Shown: positions 1-8,393 of the stretch, piece by piece
Layout: each line of letters begins with the position of its first letter
How positions within the stretch are numbered: the first letter of the stretch is position 1
Source of the DNA: Corynebacterium accolens
GTDB taxonomy: Bacteria; Actinomycetota; Actinomycetes; Mycobacteriales; Mycobacteriaceae
Direction of reading: 5' to 3'
Assembly (NCBI RefSeq): GCF_030515985.1
Contig: NZ_CP100376.1
Location: forward strand, 1,940,676 to 1,952,953
Length of the DNA stretch: 12,278 bases
Notes under the pieces: generated by a model
What the model saw: only the letters and a program-made list of their open reading frames with translations
Databases searched by the model: none
Told to the model about the DNA's origin: nothing
Made by a program: the position numbers and the translations under genes

Positions 1-138
1 GGCGCCTACGTGAATAACCAGCGCATCGAGGACATCGAGTGGTCGCCGAATTCCAACGATCTGCTGCACGGTTCGTGGCTGGTGCTGCGTAAGGGCAAGA
101 AGCGCTTCGCCGGGGCACGGGTCGTGGATCCTTCCTAA
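1..138 (+). CDS. tyrS: Tyrosyl-tRNA synthetase, C-terminal end (partial)
   Basis: The open frame from base 1 to TAA at 136-138 gives the last 45 residues of a protein whose 5' part lies outside the window. The peptide reads GAYVNNQRIED, then LLHGSWLVLRKGKKRFAG. This is the pattern of the C-terminal S4-like RNA-binding domain of bacterial TyrS, where a glycine/asparagine turn is followed by 'LLHG..LVLR.GKK'. TyrS charges tRNA-Tyr with tyrosine in the cytoplasm, and this domain contacts the tRNA. The catalytic Rossmann domain is not visible. The next thing downstream on the same strand is an rRNA operon leader. The identification rests on a short tail, but the match is characteristic. Other S4-domain proteins are possible but fit less well. 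Confidence 0.82.
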   Translation, partial: GAYVNNQRIEDIEWSPNSNDLLHGSWLVLRKGKKRFAGARVVDPS

Positions 139-302
139 GAGCGTCACCTTAGCTGTTGACTGATCCCTTGGTAATCGCGTTTTGCGTGTTTACCAGGGGA
201 TTTGTGTGTTTTTCGGGGTTGGGTGTAACTTTATCGAAGTCGCCGAGAGGTAGCCGGTTGGTTACTTTTGAGTGACTTTTTGTACTGACTTGGCTCGAGT
301 AT

Positions 303-331
303 TTGACTTGGTTCAGGTTGTTGGGTAAGTT
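303..331 (+). promoter_or_regulatory. Candidate rrn promoter
   Basis: TTGACT (303-308) is separated by 17 bases from TAAGTT (326-331). The -35 box matches consensus in five of six bases and the -10 keeps TA...T. Transcription would start at about 337-340, some 50 bases before the boxA-like motif, a sensible arrangement for an rRNA operon. Corynebacterial rrn operons often have several promoters; I did not find a second one of equal quality. Confidence 0.55.
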
Positions 332-387
332 GGTACGAGCCGCCAACGAGAGGTTAACGTTTGGTTAATTTTCTTGTGGTGTGTGGA

Positions 388-416
388 TGTTGTTTGAGAA
401 CTCAATAGTGTGCCAA
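388..416 (+). promoter_or_regulatory. rRNA leader boxA-like antitermination motif
   Basis: The segment TGTTGTTTGAGAACTC followed by AATAGTGTGCCA is a highly conserved leader motif of actinobacterial rRNA operons, including a 12-bp palindrome at 394-405. The TGTTGTTTGAGAAC portion is the mycobacterial/corynebacterial boxA, bound by NusB/NusE to make polymerase resist termination over the untranslated rRNA operon. Here there is almost no rRNA left downstream for it to serve. Confidence 0.7.
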
Positions 417-510
417 TGTACTTATTTTTTATTTTTGTGTGCATGGTTGTGTGTTGATTGGTCTGTTGGCCAGCGAACCGAGTGTGGTTTGTTGGTTGGT
501 GTGTGCCGGT

Positions 511-533
511 AAGGTATGTGAAGCATGTACCTT
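511..533 (+). promoter_or_regulatory. Small hairpin in rrn leader (boxB-like candidate)
   Basis: AAGGTA at 511-516 pairs with TACCTT at 528-533 across an 11-base loop. Its place after boxA fits a leader hairpin of the boxB or processing type. The stem is short, so the assignment is tentative. Confidence 0.35.
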
Positions 534-600
534 TTTGAATACTGTTTAGTGTTTCGGCTGCATTGATGGATTGGTTGGCATGTGATTGTGTTCAACTTTT

Positions 601-652
601 TGTCTCCCTTTTTTGCCCCGTCGGGTTGGGGAGGCAGTTTATTTTTTCTTGT
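601..652 (+). terminator. Terminator-like hairpin with T-rich tail inside the rrn leader
   Basis: TGTCTCCC (601-608) can pair with GGGAGGCA (629-636), eight pairs including one G-T, and is followed by GTTTATTTTTTCTT. On form alone it resembles an intrinsic terminator. It sits between the rrn promoter and the 16S start, so it is either a structure that antiterminated polymerase passes or part of the processing stalk upstream of 16S. It may also limit read-through now that the operon is broken. Confidence 0.4.
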
Positions 653-765
653 AGTAATTTTTGGACGCCAGCATGAGCCTTTATTGGTTTGTGGTGGTTT
701 GTTCTTTTGGTTAGGTTTGGGCTTTTCACGGCCTTGATTTTGGAATGTTGTTCTGAAATTTTTTC

Positions 766-886
766 TTTTTGTGGAGAGTTTGATCCTGGCTCAGGACGAA
801 CGCTGGCGGCGTGCTTAACACATGCAAGTCGAACGGAAAGGCCCTGCTTGCAGGGTACTCGAGTGGCGAACGGGTGAGTAACACGT
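766..886 (+). rRNA. rrs: 16S rRNA, 5' fragment only (truncated)
   Basis: The sequence from about 766 contains the universal 16S 5' end: AGAGTTTGATCCTGGCTCAG (775-794), then the GACGAACGCTGGCGGCGTGC block, CATGCAAGTCGAACGG, the V1 loop, and GAACGGGTGAGTAACACGT ending at 886. In an intact gene this continues GGGTGA...; here it changes at 886/887 into transposase coding sequence. About 121 of ~1520 nt remain, so it cannot make a functional 30S rRNA. The first base is approximate because the mature 5' end lies in a T-run. The break is inside conserved 16S sequence, with no insertion-sequence end at the junction. Confidence 0.93.
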
Positions 887-887
887 C

Positions 888-977
888 AACACCAAGCGCT
901 TGCACTCGTGGTGCGGCTATCGCTCGCCGAACGCCTTCGAAGCCGCCGGATCAGCTACACTTACTATCGCATCTTGA
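888..977 (+). pseudogene. IS3-family transposase (OrfB), C-terminal remnant
   Basis: An open frame entering from the junction encodes 29 residues and a TGA: NTKRLHSWCGYRSPNAFEAA then a short tail. This is the typical C-terminus of IS3-family OrfB integrase-type transposases, where 'YNT.R.H..LGY.SP..FE' follows the last catalytic helix. All three DDE acidic residues lie upstream and are missing, so the piece is inactive. In the full element the codon before N would be expected to encode tyrosine or a similar residue; here those bases belong to the fusion with 16S. A few bases (ACGT or ACGTC) may be shared by both parents. Confidence 0.75.
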
Positions 978-1012
978 TTAAATCCCCGTGTCCACTTTCC
1001 GGGGTTCGGGCC
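978..1012 (+). mobile_element. Probable right end of the IS3-family element
   Basis: Directly after the transposase stop lies a GC-rich segment, CCCCGTGTCCACTTTCCGGG followed by GTTCGGGCCCC. The words GTGTCCACTTT and GGGGTTCGGGCCCC are the kind found in IS3-group terminal repeats, and the position 10-40 bases after the OrfB stop is right. The left repeat is absent, so the exact boundary cannot be confirmed. Confidence 0.45.
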
Positions 1013-1103
1013 CCTATTATCCTCATTCGAGCCTAGGGTTTATCCCGCCGACTGAGTACGCCAACCAATGGCACCAAACCCAGGAAGGCACTCAAACCGC
1101 CCG
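1013..1103. other. Unassigned 91-bp segment between two IS remnants
   Basis: This stretch lies between the IS3 end and the recognisable IS256 homology. None of its frames gives a match I recognise. It could be a degraded upstream part of the IS256-family gene with several lesions, or the sequence into which these elements once inserted. Confidence 0.4.
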
Positions 1104-1697
1104 GTCTTAAAAACCAGCCTGGCCCACCCGCGGACTTGATGATGTCTACCTCACTACCAGTGATGCCCATTTAGGTATCCAGCACGCGATTAGTGACGTG
1201 TTACTGAATGCGTCCTGGCAACGATGTCGAACCCATTTCGCCAAAAACCTATCGTCGATGGTGCCCAAGACGCAGTGGCCAACCCTATCGGCGATGTTTC
1301 ATACGGTACTCCAGCAGCAAGATTCGGAATCGGTGTGGTCCCAAGCCACAGAGGTCGTGGCGTTTTGCCAGCAGAAGTTCCACACGTTGCTAACTACCTG
1401 GAAGAAGCCCTCGACGAACTATTGGCGTTTACAAACGCGCTGGCATCAGTGTGGAAGAAAGACTGGCCGAATAATCCCGCTGAACGGCTCAATCGTGAAA
1501 TCTGGTGACGTACAGATGTCGTCGGCATCTTCCCCAATCTTGACGCTGTGGTGCGCCTTGTCTGTGCGGTCTTGGCTGAACAACATGATGACTGGATTCA
1601 GCAAAACCGCTACATGTCGCTAACGAGCCTGGAACAGACCAAAGCGTTGATCACCGTCAACGTCATTGACGCTGACACCTCCAAGGAAGTCGCGTGA
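1104..1697 (+). pseudogene. IS256-family (mutator-type) transposase, decayed C-terminal half
   Basis: Joining three frame segments gives a clear IS256-family product: LKTSLAH, then RGLDDVYLTTSDAHLG, then LLNASWQRCRTHFAKNL, a helical middle, VWKKDWPNNPAERLNREIW, and [10 protein letters not shown] through [13 protein letters not shown] to a TGA at 1695-1697. TSDAH carries the second catalytic Asp, and NPAERLNREI carries the catalytic Glu of the DDE triad. WQRCRTHF is a family signature. The gene is dead: there is an extra base near 1128, one base missing near 1380, and an in-frame TGA (1506-1508) where families have a basic residue. The N-terminal half with the first Asp is missing or unrecognisable. 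The remnant points toward crgA, convergent with it. Confidence 0.85.
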
Positions 1698-1797
1698 ACC
1701 AGTTAGAGCACCGGGTACGTGCTGACCCCCTGAGCCCATAACACTGCTTGTTTCAACGAAAGGCAGAAACACCACTCAAACAGACTTGACCAGCGGC

Positions 1798-2070
1798 CTA
1801 GCGCCAGCCCATGGTCATGAGCAGGCCAATGAGGGCGAGGCCGAAGCCAATCCCGTAGTTCCAACCGCTGAGCTCCGCCATGAAGGGGATGGATTCACCG
1901 GCGAGGTAATTGACCACGAGCCACAGCAGGCCAATGACCATCAGGCCAAGCATGATGGCCACGTACCATTTCGGGGTGCCTTCAGAGTTGATTTTGACCG
2001 GGGTGCGGTTTGCCCCAGAAGAGCTCGATACCTGGGTGGCAGAGCTCTGGGTGATCTTTGACTTTGGCAT
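1798..2070 (-). CDS. crgA: Cell division protein CrgA
   Basis: The 90-residue product has a polar, Ser/Thr-rich N-terminus (1-33), a first transmembrane helix at about 35-57 ([20 protein letters not shown]), a short outer loop and a second helix at about 72-88, ending MTMGWR. This two-helix layout, the 'P.WY...M..LM..GL.W.VV.Y' signature and the location beside pknB identify CrgA, a small actinobacterial membrane protein. In mycobacteria it binds FtsZ, FtsQ, PBPs and Wag31 and helps assemble the septal and polar wall machinery. The ATG is preceded by AGAAGG nine bases upstream. It lies 64 nt after pknB on the same strand, so it may be read from the same transcript or from a weak promoter of its own. 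It is the last normal gene before the IS/rRNA debris. Confidence 0.93.
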   Translation of the reverse strand: MPKSKITQSSATQVSSSSGANRTPVKINSEGTPKWYVAIMLGLMVIGLLWLVVNYLAGESIPFMAELSGWNYGIGFGLALIGLLMTMGWR

Positions 2071-2134
2071 AAGAGACCTTCTCTAGATTTCAGTTCTTAT
2101 CTCAGTGCTTACTGATGAATTACGATACCAGCAG

Positions 2135-4093
2135 CTATGGCTGCGGCAGGAGCGCCGAGGCTTCGAATTTCCAGATGCGAACCTCCACGTCCTGATCCTT
2201 GCGGATGGTATCGCCGGGATTAGTGGACGCCCAACCGATCTTATTGCTATCGACCAACGCGCCGGTGGGAATTGGCTCGCCCACGCGCAGCTCGCCATCC
2301 CAGCCCGCCTGACGCAGGGCATTCTCGGCTTGTCCTTGGTTCTTGTGCATGATCTCTGGTGCCTTCATGAGCATCCCATTGGATACCTCAATGGTGACAG
2401 TCTGGCCCTTTTCCAGCTGAGCGCCCTGGTTGGAGACGTTAAGCACGGTGCCTTCCGGCTCTAAGGAATCGACTTCCCGGACATTGACGTCGAAGTCATT
2501 GGCTTCGAGGCGGCTGCGCGCATCCTCCTCGTTCAAGCCAGCGACATCAGGAACGCGCTTCTTTTCGATGCCCTTAGACACCGTCACCCGGACCTTTGAT
2601 CCCTTGGACAATTGGGTACCACCCGCGGGGTTCTGCTGAATTACCTCGCCGGCGGGGGCCTCATCATTGCGCTCAGAAATATCCGAGTTCAGCTCCAAGC
2701 CTGCCTCTCCCAAAACCTGCGCGGCCTGATCCAAGTTCATGCCGGTGATATCTGGGACATCGATGATTTCCTTGCCGGAAGAAACGGTCAAGGTCACCGA
2801 GGCATTCTTCTGCAATTCCGAACCAGGGGCCGGATTAATGCGAATCGCATTATTGCGATCGATATCGGGGTTAGCTTCCTCGTTCACGGTGACGAGAAGT
2901 CCCAAGTCCTCGAGCTCCTTGACCACTTCATTGCGCGGGCGGTTTTCTACCTCCGGCACGATGACGCTATTGTGCTCCGCCACCTCGGTTTGGTTTCGAC
3001 CGTTCCGGTTATCGTCATCGTCGCTACTCCAGAAATCCCAGGCAAAATAGCCCAAGATGGCGATCAACAGCGCGACGAGAAGCAGCGCGAGCCACTTCAT
3101 CCAGCCGCCGCTTTCGTCCTCTTCGGTAGGACGCGTCGATTCGATCGGTGCCCGGTGGGACGCAGCCGCAGGGGCAGTAGAAGTGGCCGGTGCGGGCATC
3201 GCCGTCGTGGCATCATCTTCGTTTACGTGCATGCGAGCAGCATTGGTGACCTGGCCACCCCGCAGGCGGTCCAAATCGCCGGCCATCTCCCAGGCGGACT
3301 GGTAGCGGTCCGCGGGGTGCTTGGCCATCGCGGTCAGTACCACCGCATCGATATTGACCCGCTGGGTGGGGGTCAACGAGGGATCATCGATAAGCTCCGA
3401 AGGCGGGGTCGGTTCCTCCTGCACGTGCTGGTAGGCCACGGCAAAGGGGGTTTCGCCTTCGAATGGGGTGCGGCCGGTGAGCACCTCGTACATGACGCAG
3501 CCCAGCGCATAGACATCGGAACGCGCATCGGCGTGTTTGCCGCGCGCCTGCTCCGGGGAGAGGTACTGAGCGGTACCGATAACGGCAGAAGTCTGGGTCA
3601 TCGCTGAAGTTGAATCGTCCAATGCACGAGCGATGCCAAAGTCCATCACCTTCACCTGGCCGGTGTTGGTGAGCATGATATTCGCCGGTTTGATATCGCG
3701 GTGAATGATTCCCGCCTCATGGGATGCCTGCAGAGCCTCAGCAACCGGCTTGAGGATTTCCGCCGCCTCTTGGGCGGGCAGCGGGCCATCTTCGCGAATA
3801 ATATCGCGCAGCGTGGCCCCGTTGACCCTTTCCATGACGATATATGGGATGGTCATGCCATCCATCTCGGTCTCACCGGTGTCATACACCGCCACGATAT
3901 TGGGATGGTTTAATTTGCCTGAGTTCTGTGCCTCGCGGTAGAAGCGCTCGCGGAAGTTGATATCGCGAGCCATCTCCGTGCGCAGCATTTTTACCGCTAC
4001 TTGCCGGCCTAAAGTGGTGTCTTCTGCGGCAAATACCTCGGACATGCCGCCGGAGCCGATGATCTCACCGAGCCGGTACCGGTCATTGACCAT
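2135..4093 (-). CDS. pknB: Ser/Thr protein kinase PknB with PASTA repeats
   Basis: The 652-residue protein has an N-terminal Hanks-type kinase domain (about 6-278): glycine loop IGSGGMSEV (12-20), ATP-binding Lys35, catalytic HRDIKPAN with Asp133, DFG at 151-153, and an activation loop with Thr166 and Thr168 at the positions autophosphorylated in mycobacterial PknB. A juxtamembrane linker follows (279-333), then one membrane helix (334-355) and four PASTA repeats (about 380-645) outside the cell. PASTA domains sense muropeptides or lipid II, and the kinase controls peptidoglycan synthesis and division. Its ATG lies 3 nt after the pknA stop, so the two are translationally coupled; AGGATGG upstream is a modest ribosome site. 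All catalytic residues are present and length is normal for corynebacterial PknB. Confidence 0.97.
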   Translation of the reverse strand: MVNDRYRLGEIIGSGGMSEVFAAEDTTLGRQVAVKMLRTEMARDINFRERFYREAQNSGKLNHPNIVAVYDTGETEMDGMTIPYIVMERVNGATLRDIIREDGPLPAQEAAEILKPVAEALQASHEAGIIHRDIKPANIMLTNTGQVKVMDFGIARALDDSTSAMTQTSAVIGTAQYLSPEQARGKHADARSDVYALGCVMYEVLTGRTPFEGETPFAVAYQHVQEEPTPPSELIDDPSLTPTQRVNIDAVVLTAMAKHPADRYQSAWEMAGDLDRLRGGQVTNAARMHVNEDDATTAMPAPATSTAPAAASHRAPIESTRPTEEDESGGWMKWLALLLVALLIAILGYFAWDFWSSDDDDNRNGRNQTEVAEHNSVIVPEVENRPRNEVVKELEDLGLLVTVNEEANPDIDRNNAIRINPAPGSELQKNASVTLTVSSGKEIIDVPDITGMNLDQAAQVLGEAGLELNSDISERNDEAPAGEVIQQNPAGGTQLSKGSKVRVTVSKGIEKKRVPDVAGLNEEDARSRLEANDFDVNVREVDSLEPEGTVLNVSNQGAQLEKGQTVTIEVSNGMLMKAPEIMHKNQGQAENALRQAGWDGELRVGEPIPTGALVDSNKIGWASTNPGDTIRKDQDVEVRIWKFEASALLPQP

Positions 4094-4096
4094 GGC

Positions 4097-5610
<1,514 letters not shown>

Positions 5611-5611
<1 letters not shown>

Positions 5612-7041
5612 TACTGTTCCCCCTGGTATGCGCTCAGGATGGCACGACCAATTGGGCCAGAGACTCTGCCGCCCGTTGCGGATTCGCCCAAGTTACCGCC
5701 GTTCTTGACGACGACCCCGACGGCAATATCGCGGTCCGGATCAAAGGCCACGTACCACACGTGCGGAGCCAAGCCTTCGCCGTGCTCGGCGGTACCGGTC
5801 TTGGATGCGAAGCCATTGCCGTCGTAGCCCCACGAAGAACGCTCGGAGGCAAACATCAAGTCCTTAATGGTCGATGCAGTCTCTTCCGTGACGGCCTCGT
5901 CGGCCTTCTTGGGCTTCGTAGTGCGGATTTCCTTCATCTGGGCATCGGTAATGCGATTGACTAGGTAAGGCTCCATGCGCGTGCCCTTATTGGCCACGGT
6001 GCCGGCCATGACTGCCGCCTGCAACGCGCTCATGGTGACATCGCGCTGGCCGATGGCCGATTGCGCCGTCGCCGCACCATCCGGAAGGTCACCCAAGGTA
6101 CCCGCGGAAGAAGAGACACCCAAGTCGTACTTCTTGCCGATGCCGAAAGCCTCCGCGTACTTGCGCAGCTCATCCGCGCCGATCTGCTCAGACATCTGCA
6201 CAAATGCGGTATTACACGAGAGTGCGAAGGCGGTCTGCAGAGTCACGGAATCCTGACCGTTGCACTTTTCATTGCCGTAGTTCGTCAGCTCCGTGACGGT
6301 ATCCGGCAAGGTAATCACGTTGGAACCGGTGAGGCTCGACGAAGGGTTGTATCCATTATTCAATCCGGCTGCAGTCGTAATGATCTTGAAAATAGATCCC
6401 GGTGGCAAGGTATCCGCCGCTGCGTGATTGACCAGTGGCTGACCGGCCTGTTCCTGCAAACCTGTCCAGGCCTCATCAGCGGACTCACCCACCAGTGAAT
6501 TAGGGTTAAAGCCTGGGTTGGAGGCCATGGCCAAGATCTTGCCCGTCGACGGCTGGATGGCCACAGCCGAACCTTCGTATCCGGGACCCGCCAACTGGTC
6601 ATACGCGGCCTGCTGCAATGCCGGATCGATGGTGACTTCTACATTGGCTCCCTTGGTGGGCTTATTCGCGATGGTATCGAGCCAATGCTGCTTGAACAGG
6701 GAATCATCCGTGCCATTGAGAATTTCATTTTGCGAAGATTCCAATTCCGAAGCACCAAATTGGCTGGACAAGTAGCCAGTGATATTGCCAAAAGCGGGCG
6801 AATCGATGGGATAAGACCGGGAGTAGGTCTCATCAGGATTTTCCGTGGATTGCGCCAGCACCGTATTCCCGGAATAGATCTGGCCGCGCGGGGTGTTCTG
6901 CAGCTCAATAAACCCGCGCGAGTTCTTAGCATTATGCGCGTATTTATCGTCCGAAAATGCCTGAATGACCGTCAGGTTCACCAACAGAACCGCGGTCAAG
7001 ATGATGGCAAATAGGGATACTAGGCGGATGGATTTGTTCAT
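5611..7041 (-). CDS. pbpA: Penicillin-binding protein A (class B transpeptidase)
   Basis: The 476-residue protein starts with a short cytoplasmic tip and one membrane helix (about 6-28), then an N-terminal domain with RGQIY, and a transpeptidase domain from about residue 150. All three active-site motifs are intact: SxxK as S216-IF-K219 in PPGSIFKI, SxN as S275-C-N277, and KTG at 414-416 in ASKTGTAEH. It cross-links peptidoglycan outside the membrane as partner of the SEDS glycosyltransferase RodA encoded just upstream. Mycobacterial PbpA is a known target of PknB signalling. The ATG overlaps the rodA stop by four bases (ATGA), with AGGAGG nine bases upstream, so expression of the pair is coupled. 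Length is usual for the family. Confidence 0.96.
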
Positions 7042-8390
7042 CGGTAAGCCTCCTGAACCGACGGGAACATGGAGGTGTCACTCGGAGCATTGCTCGAGTT
7101 CTCCTGCATGGGTCGGCGAGCTGCGTTAGAGATCCGCAGCAAAATCGCCAACAGTACATAATTAGCCATGAGAGAGGAACCACCGGCGGACATGAAAGGA
7201 GTGGTCAAGCCGGTCATCGGCAGCAGGGCGGAAATGCCACCGGTGACGACGAAGACCTGTACCGCCAAAGTAAGAGAAAGGCCTGAAGCGACCAGTTTGC
7301 CGTACGTATCGCGGGTACGCAACGCGGTATTGAATCCGCGGGTCACCAACATGCCAAAGAGGATCAAAACGGCAGCTAGACCAATCAACCCCAATTCCTC
7401 ACCGATGGCGGCGAGGATGAAATCTGAGTGTGCCACCGGCACCAATTCGGGGTGTCCTTGGCCCAAGCCGCTGCCGGAAATGCCGCCGGATGATAAGCCA
7501 AAGAGGGACTGGGACAGTTGGAAGCCAGTGACATCATAATTTGCTAGCGGATCCAAGAAGTTGGAGAAACGCTGCTGGATCTTTTCAGAAACTTGGTAAA
7601 TGCCAAAGCCGCCGATACCGACGAGGATGAGGCCGATAAATAGCCAACTGACCCGGCCGGTAGCCATAAATAGCATGCCCAGCACCGTGCTGAAGAGCAG
7701 CAGCGCCGGACCAAAGTCATTGGAAATTCCCATGATGATGATGGCGATGGCCCACACGATGAGAATGGGGGCGAGGTCGCGCAAGCGGGGCAGGGAAATC
7801 CCTAGGAAGCGATACCCAGCCACAGTAAAGAGGGACCGCTTCTGCGTCAGCAGCATGGCAAAGAATAAGATCAGCATGATCTTGGAGAACTCACCCGGCT
7901 GGATGGAAAAGGGCCCGAAATTCAGCCAAATGCGAGCTTCAACGTCATCAGGTTGTGGCCACACCAACGGCAGCGCCAACAGTACGAGGCCAGCCGCGCC
8001 CAAGATATAGGAATAGCGGGTGAGTGACCGATGGTCCTTGACAACCGCCAGGACCAGCACAAAGAGCACGAGGCCAACGACGGTCCACATGACCTGGCGG
8101 ACCGCGAGACCCCGATCATTGACCAAATCCAGGCGGGCCAAAACGATAAGCCCAATGCCATTAAGGATGGCAACGATAGGCAACATGATCTGGTCCGCGT
8201 AGGGCGCCAAGAAGCACATTGCCAAGTGGGCAATGGTAAAGACACCAATGAATCCACCGATGAGGTAGATCAGGTCCGTCGTGAGCGCATTATCTTGCGA
8301 CAGCTCCAAACTGACCAAGGTAATGGCAAAGACAGCCGCGGCGAGAATAAGGAGGCCGAGTTCGATTCTTCGGCTAAAAAACTTCTGCAT
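7038..8390 (-). CDS. rodA: SEDS peptidoglycan glycosyltransferase RodA/FtsW type
   Basis: The 450-residue product is almost entirely hydrophobic, with about 12 predicted membrane helices. SEDS signatures are clear: RIWLNFGPFSIQPGEFSKI (about 153-171), SNDFGPALLLF, GISGSGLGQG, and VAHSDFILAAIGEELGL, whose Asp323 matches the essential Asp of RodA (Asp262 in E. coli). PFMSAGGSSL near the C-terminus is also typical. It polymerises lipid II into glycan strands, working with PbpA. The position next to pbpA and within the kinase operon favours the RodA role (elongation) over FtsW, whose gene sits in the dcw cluster. The ATG starts 3 nt after the pstP stop; GGGAGGTG inside the pstP end serves as ribosome site. 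Confidence 0.95.
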   Translation of the reverse strand: MQKFFSRRIELGLLILAAAVFAITLVSLELSQDNALTTDLIYLIGGFIGVFTIAHLAMCFLAPYADQIMLPIVAILNGIGLIVLARLDLVNDRGLAVRQVMWTVVGLVLFVLVLAVVKDHRSLTRYSYILGAAGLVLLALPLVWPQPDDVEARIWLNFGPFSIQPGEFSKIMLILFFAMLLTQKRSLFTVAGYRFLGISLPRLRDLAPILIVWAIAIIIMGISNDFGPALLLFSTVLGMLFMATGRVSWLFIGLILVGIGGFGIYQVSEKIQQRFSNFLDPLANYDVTGFQLSQSLFGLSSGGISGSGLGQGHPELVPVAHSDFILAAIGEELGLIGLAAVLILFGMLVTRGFNTALRTRDTYGKLVASGLSLTLAVQVFVVTGGISALLPMTGLTTPFMSAGGSSLMANYVLLAILLRISNAARRPMQENSSNAPSDTSMFPSVQEAYR

Positions 8391-8393
8391 CAG

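Larger units (their letters stand above)
139..765 (+). other. rRNA operon leader region (no protein gene)
   Basis: This 627-base stretch between tyrS and the 16S start is T/G-rich, unlike the GC-rich coding DNA around it, and has no credible protein gene. It holds a sigma-70-like promoter (303-331), the conserved actinobacterial rRNA leader motif with the palindrome TTGAGAACTCAA (394-405), a small AAGGTA/TACCTT hairpin (511-533) and a stronger hairpin with a T-rich tail (601-652). These are the parts expected of an rrn leader: promoter, boxA-type antitermination signal, and structured segments for antitermination and RNase III processing. The exact processing sites cannot be read from the sequence. 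Confidence 0.8.

Noticed and set aside
149..346. 65-codon minus-strand open frame in the rrn leader
   Set aside because: It overlaps the rrn promoter, has a composition reflecting T/G-rich leader DNA read backwards, and has no domain.
689..877. 62-codon plus-strand open frame over the 16S start
   Set aside because: It runs through conserved 16S rRNA sequence and is not a protein gene.
1740..1797. Possible crgA terminator (GTTTC/GAAAC pairing near 1750-1770)
   Set aside because: The stem is only five pairs with an 11-base loop and no T-run on the minus strand; too weak to annotate.
2612..3607. 331-codon open frame on the plus strand inside pknB
   Set aside because: It lies wholly antisense to a kinase/PASTA gene with intact motifs; in GC-rich DNA the antisense frame stays open by codon bias. 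Its translation shows no recognisable domain.
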